A DNA stretch of 64,000 nucleotides, taken from positions 8,866,001 to 8,930,000 of the forward strand of contig NC_064212.1 of NCBI RefSeq assembly GCF_023101765.2, read 5' to 3'. The notes under the pieces were generated by a model, which saw only the letters and a list, made by a program, of their open reading frames with translations, was not told the origin of the DNA and did not search any database. The position numbers and the translations under genes are program-made. Each line of letters begins with the position of its first letter. The stretch's first letter is position 1. Origin of the DNA: Spodoptera frugiperda. Taxonomy: Eukaryota; Arthropoda; Insecta; Lepidoptera; Noctuidae. Positions 28,501 through 40,500 of this stretch are shown here, piece by piece.

Positions 28501-31500
28501 CCATGTCCTCACTCAACGAGGGCGGCGCCGACCCCTCGGAGCAGCGCACCACCCGCATGGACGACGCCCGCGGTGGATTCGTGCTCACCGTCAGATCCGA
28601 CCAGCCGTCGGGACGCCGCGGCTCGCTTGTCGGAAAACCTAAAGGACTGCTCCACGTAAGTTCAGCCTACGCTTACAACGAAAGTCAAAATCATTAACAA
28701 ATAATTTTACTACTTTGATCCGCTTTTTGCAGTCTTAAATGGAGATACGAGTTTATTACCTACTTACTCATACGAACATTTAAACAACAATAGCAAGTTA
28801 ACAAGGAATAAACGTAGCAAAATGATATTTATCATGTATCATTATCAAATTATGAAAAAGTGAAAGCAGTAGATACCTGACATTGGCCTGATGCAGATTG
28901 TCTTCATGCAGAATTAACTTACTTACTTACTTGCTAACTAAAATATAAGCAAAAATATGCCTCGTAACAAAAGACACACACGACCAAGAAGACGATTTTA
29001 CCTACTATACTATCCCTACATATGTGGTAATCTTGGCAAACGATGTAACAATCGACTACCTTAATTAACTAAATGGGGTAATTTAGTGATTATTTATTCG
29101 CCATAAGTTAACTAATCACCCATTTTCGAGGAAACAAAACCAAAATTCAAAATAGACTGGTTACTCGTAGATCCCTTAAAACAAATGTAAAAGAGATGTT
29201 AACAAGACGACATATAATGTTTTCAGAAATGGCGCAAACAGCGCAGCGTCGGCGACCTGGACGGGGCCGGCACGGGCTCGGTCCACTCGGGGGGCTCGGG
29301 GGGCTCAGGCTCTTCGTGGGTCTCCTCGGTAGACAGCACCCACTCCGCTATGACTCATGCCTCTTTGCACACAAACTCAAACGCAAGTTTCGTGGTCGAG
29401 GTGGGAATTTACTTATTTGGATTAAATCACAAATTTATCACCCACATAATCGTTCGCATGTTTATGCAATGCCATTTGAATGCCCTCCACCCCCGGGCCG
29501 ATCCCTGTCTTTAGCATGGCTCCACATGAACGAAATTATCTTTACCGACCCATTAATAATTATTGCTCACACATTTATATATGAACGTGTAGACCAAACC
29601 TAACCAAAATAAACATGTTGTCATCTTCATGACACACCATCCTAACTCTGAAACCCGTGTAATTTTTAACAATGACACACTTCCTTAATGGAAAGCTTAA
29701 TGTTTTAACAATATTAAACGTGGATATAATTAAAATTGTGTGGAACGCCATTCCCGGATTTGTAAAAAAAGGGGAAACATTAAATCTGTGATAACTGCAC
29801 GGACGTTTATTTATGTGGGGAATAATATTTTGCATTTTGGTTTTGTTTTAACCAACTGCTAAATATAGAAAAGTTTGTGGTGTACAAAATTGCAACACGT
29901 AACTTATGTTCGTAACTTATTTTGACAGGATGAACATTTGGATGCGAGTGTCACAGAAACTTACATGGGCGAATGGAAAAACGACAAACGCACTGGGTTC
30001 GGTATCAGCGAGCGCAGTGATGGCCTTCGGTACGAGGGAGAGTGGTCAGCAAACAAAAAGTACGGATATGGTGTCACAACGTTCCGAGACGGCACGAGGG
30101 AAGAAGGCAAATATAAGAATAACGTACTCATAACGAGCCAGAAACGGAAACACTTATTCCTCATGCGGTCTGCTAAATTTCGGGAACGTGTTGACTCTGC
30201 CGTAAATGCGGCGCAACGTGCATCTAAAATTGCACTACAAAAGGCTGACATAGCTATCTCCAGGTGAGCACATCTACTGATTAAGTAAAATTAAGTCAAT
30301 AACCAATCTGATCACGGCGATAAGGAAGATTTTTGCTTGGACGGTGTAGGCACAGTTAAAAACAACGTGTTGGTAGTTAGATGGTTTATTAGTTACTAAA
30401 TGAATGCAAGTGGACTGTATAAAAGTTAAGATACCTATAGATAGGTATAGTTATATGAAGACACAATTATGTATAGCTGCTGTCGTGGTGGTATGCGTTT
30501 AGACATTCCGCCCACCAAAGGATCTATCCTTTTAATAATTAATAATATAACAAACAAAAACAACAACAACGTAAGTATTTCACTGATGCGCGAAAGGCAC
30601 TTGATTGTAAATGAAAACTAAATAAACAAGTTACATCCAACACTATCAAAAACTTAACTATTAAAAAATGGTAAATTAAAATTAAAGGTAAGTAATTAAT
30701 TAAGTACCGTTAGGATTACATAACCGGTAAGTATATCAGTAGATGGAACGTAGTACACAACATAATTAGCAGATAGAAAAAACAGCCGGTGACAGACCAA
30801 GTTTGACACTGTCAAAGAACAATAAGCTGTACGACAACCACATAAGACGCATTGTCCAACTCAATCTGTTACCGTTGTTGTAAAGAAACGGGTAAGTATA
30901 AAATTGTATTCACTCCCAGCCGCTAACCGCCCACCGTGCAATATTATTTAATTAGCTATAGTTATATGCATGTTTAGGTAGGATGTTATGAAGCTTTGAA
31001 TGTTTACATAATTATTCTAACAAATAAACGGTAAGTTGTAACAATACGATAACATAGCTTAATCTAGGTAAGTATTTTAAGTATGAATTACTATTCAACT
31101 CAAGCAATAATGAATTTTCACATTGTTATTACGATTACGGCATACGGTTTTAGAACATAACATAAATAATGCGTAATTTAAATTAATGAACAATGAACAT
31201 GTAACAATATACTCTCTAATACAGATGTAACGGGTTCGAATCCCGGCTAAATTAATATGTTTTTTGCAGTTGACAATGTAATTAGTTTTAATTTTTAGGT
31301 AGTATGCATAATTTACTCACGGGTCGTTTATAGACACCGTTTTTACATTTTATTGTGACAACACGAGTAATGCCGTCTGGGCCCACATGTTTTTTAATTA
31401 TTTTGCCTAATATCCATTTACTAGGAGGAATGTTATCTTCCTTTAGAATTACAATGTCAGCGATGTCTGGTTCAGATTGTTTAGTGTTCCATTTGTATCT

Positions 31501-34500
31501 TTGGTTCAAGTTTACGAGATATTCTTTGTGCCATCTGTTCCAGAAATCGCTAACAATTTTTTGTGTCAGCCTCCATCTATCTAAACTAGAAATATTACAA
31601 TTTGTATAGTTTTCATCACTTAAGTTTAACAAAGGTTCACCTATCAGAAAGTGGCCGGGTGTGAGCGGAAGGGGGTCATTGGGGTCATCACTTAACACAG
31701 TTATGGGTCGCGAATTTAAACACGCTTCAACTTGAGCTAGTACTGTAGTTAACTCCTCATACGTAAGTGTAGCATCTCCAATGACTTTCCTAAGATGAGT
31801 TTTGGTACTGCGTATGCCAGCCTCCCACAGACCGCCGAAATTGGGTGAGTGAGGGGGTATGTAATGCCATGTAGTACGCTCAAGAACAAGTAACTCTGCT
31901 ATTTCTCCAGGAATGGAAGATTTGGCATTGTTGAACATGTCCCTCAGCTGTTTATCTGCACCCACAAAATTAGTGCCATTGTCACTGTAAACATCGTAAC
32001 AATGACCTCTTCTCGACGTGAAGCGTCGGAATGCAGCAATGAATGCCTTAGCAGTCATGTCCGTGACAGCTTCCAGGTGTATGGCCCGCGTTACCATACA
32101 GATAAACAAGCATATATATCCCTTGTACGCTTTAGCTCCTCTGCCTGGCGAGAAACGAATGTTGATCGGCCCCGCGTAGTCCACACCAGATGATTTAAAA
32201 GCCCGGTCGGCTTTTACCCTTACATCAGGTAACTGACCCATCAGTTGCGTGGTATTCCTTTTAGAATACCTAATGCAGGTAACGCACTCACGGTATAATT
32301 TCTTTGTTAGATCCTTCGCTCGTATGATCCAGTATTTTGACCTTAGATAATTTAGCATAACTAGAGGACCGCCATGCATTGTCTTAATATGAGCATCTTT
32401 AATTATTAACATGGTAAGATGACTCTTAGCAGGTAGAATTATTTGATGCTGTGTATCGTAGGCCATTTCTGATTTCTGAATACGTCCGCCAACTCTTAGA
32501 ATTCCATTGTTATCTACAATGGGACAAAGGTTGCGAAGCTTACTCCTTTTCAACACGTGACCACGAGACTTTAACTGTTTTATGTCCTCATTAAATTCAA
32601 TAGCTTGAACCTGTTTAATACATTTATTTAAAGTTTCTGATAATTCCTTTGATGTAATAAATTTAGAAAAATGTTCACGTTCAGATACAGGTAATTTAAA
32701 ATTAAGAAACCGTTTGCAATATGAGATTACCCTTAACATTTGTGATAAACTTGAATATTTTGTCCAAATTAATTCTTGTTCAGTATTATATATTACAGTT
32801 AAAGATGTCGTGCGTTCTTCTTCATGCGTATCTTCGTAATTAGGAACACTTATATTCATATTTAGGCTAGACAACCAAGCGGGTCCATTCCACCATAGTG
32901 AATGATTTAATAATTCTGTACCTTGTAAGCCCCGTGATGCACAGTCAGCTGGGTTCATGTCGGTAGATACGTGTCCCCATTGTTCGTAATCTACAGTGTT
33001 CAGTATGTCTGCTACCCGGTTGCTTACGAAGGTGTTCCATCTGCTTGGTCCACCTTTTAACCAAGCAAGTACAATGGTGGAATCTGTCCATGCAAATAAC
33101 TTGCTTTTAGGCACACACAGCACTTGAGATGTTTCTAGAATCAGTTTAGCCGCCAACGCTGCACCGCAGATTTCCAATCTAGGAATTGAGACTTGTTTCT
33201 CGATTGGCGCCACCTTTGTTTTGGACGTTATTAGATTGACGTATACTTGTTCTTCGTCTACGACTCGCATGTACACTACAGCTCCATATGCGACTTGCGA
33301 TGCATCTGCGAAGACGTGCAACTCAATACTTGATGCGTTACTGTAGTGTAGCCAACGTGGTATGCTTAGGCCTTTGATGTGTGCTAAATTGTCTCGATAT
33401 CGGTTCCATTCTAATAGCAAGACACCATCAATAGGCTCATCCCATTCGAGTCCGGTCTTCCACAATTTCTGCATGATCATCTTTGCGACTACTACAACGG
33501 GAGCTATCCATCCCAAAGGATCATATAGCTTGGCTATTTCAGAAAGAATAGTTCTTTTAGTTACAAGTTGTTGAGGCTCCGGCAAGTTGACCGTGTATTC
33601 AAAACTATCGGTATCACGATTCCAGCTTACTCCTAATACCTTAACAACACTATTTACCTTTAAAGGTAACTCATGATCATCACACTTGTTCTTTCCAATG
33701 TACTGTAAAATAGCTTCACTGTTGCTACTCCATTTTTGTAACTGAAATCCCCCAGAGTGCATTAGGCTGTTCATTTCGTTATATATTTCCACTGCTTGTT
33801 CTTCTGTCTCACAGCCTGTGAGCAAGTCATCCATGTAGTAGTCAGATTTTGTTATTTGTGCTGCAGTGGGATAAGTTGACTGTTCCTCTTTAGCAAGTGT
33901 CTGTAAGGATTTCACGGCAAGATATGGTGCACACGCTGTGCCAAACGTTAATCTTACAAGTTTAAAATGTTTAATAGGCTCGTCGTGTGAAGACCTCCAC
34001 AATAACCTCTGATAGTCTGTATCAGCATCTGCTACTCGAACCATTCTGTACATTTTAATAATGTCGGCTGTAATACAGATTCTGTGTGTTCTCCATCGCA
34101 TTAAAATGTGTCGCAACTCTTGCTGAAGTTGAGGTCCAACACACAAGTTATCGTTCAAAGACACGTTATTTGTTCCTTTGCAAGAAGCGTCAAACACTAC
34201 ACGAACCTTTGTAGTCAACTTATCTTCTCGCACCACTGCGTGATGAGGAAGATAGACAGCAGGTTTATCAATTTCTGAAGGAGTAACTTCTACCATGTGA
34301 TTTAGTTTTATGTATTCTTCCATTACTCTACGGTATTCATCTTGTAAATTTGGATTTTTTGACAACTTTCTCTCTAAAAATTCAAATCTCTTATTGGCTA
34401 TCTCCCTCAATCCACCATATTTACATTCTGGATCTTCGTTTTGAAATGGCAATCTAACTACAAATCGGCCGTCCTTGTCTCTCACTGTCGTGGCATCATA

Positions 34501-37500
34501 AAATTCTTCACACATTTCTTCTTCCTTTGAAAATTTTCTTTTAATGTTGTTTGGTTCCCTCTCTATTTCCCAAAATTGTCTCAGTAAGTCATCGTCATTT
34601 ATCTGTGCATGTAAATTTGTGATGCGTTTCCTTTCCTTTGTGTCTTCTAGTGTCGTCCTGCCAGATACCACCCACCCTAGGATTGTATGTTGTGCCACTA
34701 AATTACCCTCAGGGTGCTTGATAATACCGTTCAACAGTACCTTGCCATAAACCTCGGCTCCAAGTAAAATATCAATTTTACCTGGTGTTGTGAACCCTGG
34801 ATCTGCCATCTCCAGTCCTTGAAGTTCTAACCAATCAGGAAATCTAAGATTGCTGGTGGGTAACAGTGTTGTTAATGTGCGCAGTACATAGGCATTTACA
34901 CTAATTGAGTCATTGGAGTTGTGGCGTGATTTCACGCAGAGTGAAACCATGTGTTTTATTTTCGTTTGCCCTTCTCCCACACCGGACACCCAACCACTTA
35001 CTGATATACGTGTAAGATTAAGTAATTGAACAGTTGCCTCAGATATAAATGACGCTTGTGACCCTTGGTCTAGCAAGGCCCTAATGATGTGTTTACAACC
35101 ATTCTTACTATTGACTAATACCTTAGCAGTAGCTAATAACACAGTGTTCGTTTGTATACGCTCACTTGAAAAATTAGACACTATATTATGCGCAGAATTA
35201 CTTGAAGAAGTTGACTTACCTAGCGACACCTCACGATCGGTACCTGTAGCAGGGGTTGTCCCCTCGTCGGACTTCTCGACGTTTTCTGATCTCTCGAAGT
35301 GTAGAAGAGAGTGATGCCGACGACCACATCGTCTGCAGCACGCTGACTGTCGACACTTATTTACCGAGTGTGATGGCGCGAGGCAGTTGAAACAAAGTTT
35401 GTTCTTCTTGGCACTCTCCTGCCTTTCCTTAGTAGTCATACCGGTGAATGTTTTGCAATGATAGATATAATGCTGATCTCCACATAATACACATTTAACT
35501 TCGCGCTCTTTCCTTCCTTGACCACATTCGCATGAAAGGACTTAGCTTTAGCTGCCGGCTTCAGTTGCGATGTTTTTGCCTTGTTAGCTTCGATCATCTC
35601 TAAAGATCTGAATCTAGACTCCAGAAAGTTTCTCAAATCTTGCCATGTGGGTATATCACACTTGGTTGCACTTAATTGCTGTTCCCACAGCCTTATGGAT
35701 TCTGGATCCAGCTTGGATTCGATTATATAGGTGATCATTAAGTCCCAGGTATCTGTCTCCACGTTTAAGTTTTTTAACGACTTCAAACAAGTAGAACTTG
35801 TGTCTAGAAGATGTCTTATACAACTCGCCGACTCCGTATGAATAGATTTTTGTGACATAAAGGTTCTCAAAATAGCTTTACAGTTGTATCTTTTATTGTT
35901 ATACCGTAGTATTAGCTCGTTCCATGCATCGGCGTAGTTTGCATTTGTCGTAGTATAATTACGAAGTATGACTTCTGCTTCTCCCCTTAAATTACTTTTT
36001 AAATAATGAAGTTTGTGTACAGGAGATAATTTCGTATTCTTATGTATCAATGAAGTAAATAAGTCGTAAAATGTCTGCCACTCGTCATATTTGCCGCTGA
36101 ATGTGGGTATGTTGATTCGTGGTAATTTTATTTCGTTACTGTCCGAGCACGTGGAGAATGAACTTTGACCCTCAGTTGTTAAAGGCGTTGAAGCTTGTTG
36201 TGCTGCATCTAGGAACGGCTGAAGAGCCTCCTTCACAGTCGACTTATATTGCACATACAACTCTTGAAACACTTCGTATGTTTTCTCCTTAAAGTACGAC
36301 GTTTTTCTTTGCTCGTCACTGGTGATGCTCAGAATAATGCTTTTGTGTCCATCTTTAAAATTATTCCAAAGCTCTTCAAGCATTTCTAACCTTGTTTCCA
36401 AGTACGGTCTTTTAATCCTGTCTTTCGGTGTCTTTTTGTAGTTTTTCTCTGCATTCCTTAGGCTATCTAATAGCTCAATTTGATATGCCACAAGATCTTC
36501 CATCACAATATATTTAATAGGTACCTGCTCGTAAGTATTAGTTTCACTGGCAATATACCTCGTTACTTAAATGTTTTTTTGGTCGAAGAAGTATAAGGTC
36601 CACAAGTAGCAGTTGGTGAGCACGTTGCACTTGTTAACTAGCACTTACAGTAAGTTTTTACTCGTAATCCGATCACACACTGAATATTGTAAGCGCAGTT
36701 AATGTCTTTGTTTTCTAAAGATGTCACAGTTCCGTCCGCAAATTATAACTATTACATTAAACGTGTTCCTTATCGCTTTCTTTTGTTCTCGACGCGCGCT
36801 AGTCAGCCGCAGGTAGGCGACAAGATCCGGTTCGAAATAGGACCAAATGATCACGGCGATAAGGAAGATTTTTGCTTGGACGGTGTAGGCACAGTTAAAA
36901 ACAACGTGTTGGTAGTTAGATGGTTTATTAGTTACTAAATGAATGCAAGTGGACTGTATAAAAGTTAAGATACCTATAGATAGGTATAGTTATATGAAGA
37001 CACAATTATGTATAGCTGCTGTCGTGGTGGTATGCGTTTAGACACAATCCTAAAAATCGTTTATTACTTTAAATATATTTTCTTAAATCTCGTTCATCGT
37101 ACGATTGTTACAGAACCGCAACGGCTCGAGGAAAAGCTGAGCAAGCCGACGAAGCGGCAGACCAAGCAAAAGAAGACTGTGATATAGCGCAAGCTACTGC
37201 GAAGCAGTTCGCTCCAGATTTTAAGCACCCAGGTTTTGACAGAATAGGATTAAGAGAAAAATATAGACAAAAGGTTTACGATGCACAAGTTGCAGCGACC
37301 GTACCACAAGAATCTGAAAAGATCTTGGATGGAAAGAGCATTCCAAATCATATCCCTCCGATGCACTCACAGATTCCTCAACCTAATAGAGCTCCAAATG
37401 CAGTACCTTCCAGGAGATCTTCAACGCAATATCCTAAAACCGTAGATCCACGGCTCGCAAATAGCTATAATACAGACAATAGAAATCTGGGACCTCCACA

Positions 37501-40500
37501 TGATCCATACAATTTGTCAAACCAAGACAATTGGAAGTCAGCGAATACAACGCCCCAAATTTCACCAGACGGTCAAAAATCATATTTACTCAATGACCAA
37601 AACAATCCGTATGGACCCATATCACAAGGAAACCAACAACCGCAACCCTCTTCGTTTAATCGGTTTAATCAGCAAAGTATGGACCAAAGTGACAGCAGAC
37701 AGCAATACGTCAATCAAGATAGACGAATATCCGTATCCCAAATGAACAGGCCTCAGTTAAATCAACGACCTCAGCAACAAGATTGGAACCCTCCACAAGC
37801 TCCTCCTCGACGACAGAGTGTGCTCGGCCAGCCTTCTTACGATGCTCAAGGTAACGCCTACACTGACGGTGGATCCTCAGCGTATGGACGAAACGAGCTT
37901 CGTACCGGAACCGTACACTCTGAGGGCCCCTTCGATCGACAAGGAATGCCGACCAATCAACAAGCATATCGTCAAACGATGGATTCGCAAGGGTATAGAC
38001 AACCCCTTGATCAACAAGGTTATGGTCAAGCGCCTGATCAAATGTATAATAGGCCTAGCGACAATCAGGCGTATAGACAGCAACCTGCTGACCAGGGATA
38101 TAGACCAAGTGCACCCACGGAACAAGATGTTGTTAACGGAGCTCGGCCGCCAGGACAGCGACCATCAATTGATTACTTCGATCACTACAAAAGGCCTCCT
38201 AGTCGAGATTCAAGTGTGGATCGATATGGACGGCGATCGCGCCAACCATCGGTAGAAGCAGCTCCAAGCGGGGGATCTCGCGCTGGCTCAGTAGCTCCGC
38301 AACCTGCAATGCCATCTAGGCCAGCATCTCGAGCCGCTACCCCAGCGGGTAATGGTCACCTAGCGTCTGGTCGCGGCTCGATATCTCGAGCGGGTTCGCG
38401 AGAACCTCAACCATTTGAAGAATCACTTTTGAGAAAAAGGACGCTGGGTCAAGAAATATCACCATCACCTTACCAGCCCAAACGCACTGAAAGCTTGTAT
38501 GTGGCTCAGGTGCCAGAACCACCGCCACCTGCGCCGATGAGAGGTGGAGGAGGCGGCGGAGGTGGTCGAAAGGTAGGTTCATTTTATTTATTTATTTGAG
38601 CCTAGATTTATTTCCATATCCTATGATTAAGTACGGTAACAAGATTGTAGATAGGAACCCCGTAATGAGTACAGACCTCCTCCAGTAAATTCCAATCGTC
38701 TCTCTATGTTTCTCAAAACCGTAAATCATAAGCGTCTGAATTATAGAAATTTGACGATCAAAGATCAAAAAAACGATATTTTACATATTTAGTACAAATA
38801 CAACATGATATAAAAAATCTTTTTTACATTTTGCACTATTTTAGAGGTATAGGACAGAGTTAATAATTAGTTAATTAGAGATAATTGTAAAGTATGAGAG
38901 ATAAGTAGCTACAAAATTGTAAAAACCTTTATTTTAACAACCTGTAACTTACCTCAAAACTTACATATACGATATGTGCAAGTACAGAAACAAAGTCAAA
39001 GATAAAATGTAAACTTTATACACAGTTACTGTAAATATTTCGTTTAGTAGTACCTAGTCGTGGAAATCCTACGACATGTAAGTTTCAGGTTCTCATAATA
39101 AAGGTTTTTACAAGTTTATGACCGACTATCTCTCATTTCAAGGTTTTTACCCTCATATATACTAATTTGCAAAAGTGGTAGATAAGTACTAGATATAAAA
39201 AATAAAACTAAAACTATAAAGAAGCAAAATCTGTTAACACACACATCAAGCATAACACTTATGGGAAATCATTTTCATGGGAAATGAAATATTTGAAATT
39301 AATGTCTATGTAGTTTTTTTATCTTTGATCTTCAAATTGCTATAGATGCTGACGGTCTAGGTTTTCAAACAAGTATTATGTAGTCGAAATAAAGATTATT
39401 ACCCTAACCCAGGCTAATATTAACTCTTATAAACTTTTATACTTTGCCTATGTGAGAAATAATAGTTATATAACCTAGATTATATCACTTAAATCATTAC
39501 AAAAAAAATTAAACTCCTCAGCTCTCTCATAAATAAAGTCGATTACATGTTTTTAGGGAATAATATTAACGTGTCTTTACGTGATTTTTAGCTGTTAATA
39601 AACCTACATAAGTATAGATGTGTTTGCCTTTAAATAAGAAAAATAGTGGAATGTAAGTAAATACATACATACTTACTCTGCGTACGACTCAGTAATTAGT
39701 TTACTGTCTGTTATTTAAAGCTATTTTATTGTACAGAGGGCTTAGTACGAGTTTGTTTTCTGTTTAATGAAATCGAAACGAAGCGCGTTCGGCGCACTGA
39801 TTGGTTAATTAATTAGACATTCATTCGCTCCGGCCAATCAGAGCGCCGGACGCGCTCTCGTTAGGTTTTCGTTCAACGTAAAACACACTTGTGCTAAGGG
39901 AAGTGAAACGATTTTTGACTGAAACTTTAATGTCAATTTAATTTATTACCGTATATATTTTGTTTTGAGATCAATGACTGTGTACGTTAAGCATTTTTAT
40001 CTAGAATCGTTGTTTAACTACCGTAACCGTGACAAATCAACCAACAAATCGTATTTTACGGCTAGCTGGCATACCATTTAATATCTGCTTCAATTCCAAC
40101 CTTTTCTTCAATTTCCATTTAGTACTTATACATATAAAACTCCAAGAAGAATGACTGACTGCACCGCTTGATTTTTTAGTATCGTGAAGATCAATATGAC
40201 TTGAATCGTCCTTGAAATTAGAAAAAACAAATCGAATAAAAAACTAAAAAGCAAAAATATAACTATTATAAGTCATATGTATCGATAGGTTTAAAATACT
40301 ATGAGGCTCGCATGGGCACGCTATAGAACTCCAGGAAAAATATCTAGTTAATATAATTCATCTAAGAAGTTTAGTATATATTCCATTCTAAAGTTAAATT
40401 CAAATTACCAGAATTAAAATCAATCAAAGTCTTTTAATTTGTTAGATATAATAACTAGAGTAAAATATATGTATGTCCAGAAAAATAAAAAATACTTCCT

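Larger units (their letters stand above)
30309..37044 (-). mobile_element. Complete BEL/Pao LTR retrotransposon, copy 1
   Basis: The 6736-bp element lies on the minus strand within junctophilin intron 5. Its two 197-bp LTRs (30309-30505 and 36848-37044) appear identical base for base, run TG...CA, and are flanked by the 5-bp duplication CAATC (30304-30308 and 37045-37049). Inside, on the minus strand, follow a leader, gag (36506-35436), pol (35439-31288), and a 0.78-kb 3' noncoding part ending in the polypurine tract ggtgggcggaa next to the 3' LTR. Identical LTRs imply a very recent insertion. Pol order (protease, RT, RNase H, integrase) and the DQGS and YMDD motifs place it in BEL/Pao. Confidence 0.95.

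Noticed and set aside
30309..30505. 197-bp direct duplication flanking 6.5 kb, first taken as a segmental duplication
   Set aside because: TG...CA ends, CAATC duplications outside and gag-pol inside show that the repeats are LTRs.
36702..36938. 78-codon plus-strand frame next to junctophilin exon 6, possible extra exon
   Set aside because: It runs through the leader and LTR of the minus-strand BEL element. Its second half is repeated exactly at 30309, so it is not a host exon.
37500..38255. Several plus- and minus-strand frames overlapping the large junctophilin exon
   Set aside because: They are shadow frames of a repetitive Gln/Pro-rich exon. The spliced junctophilin frame explains the region.
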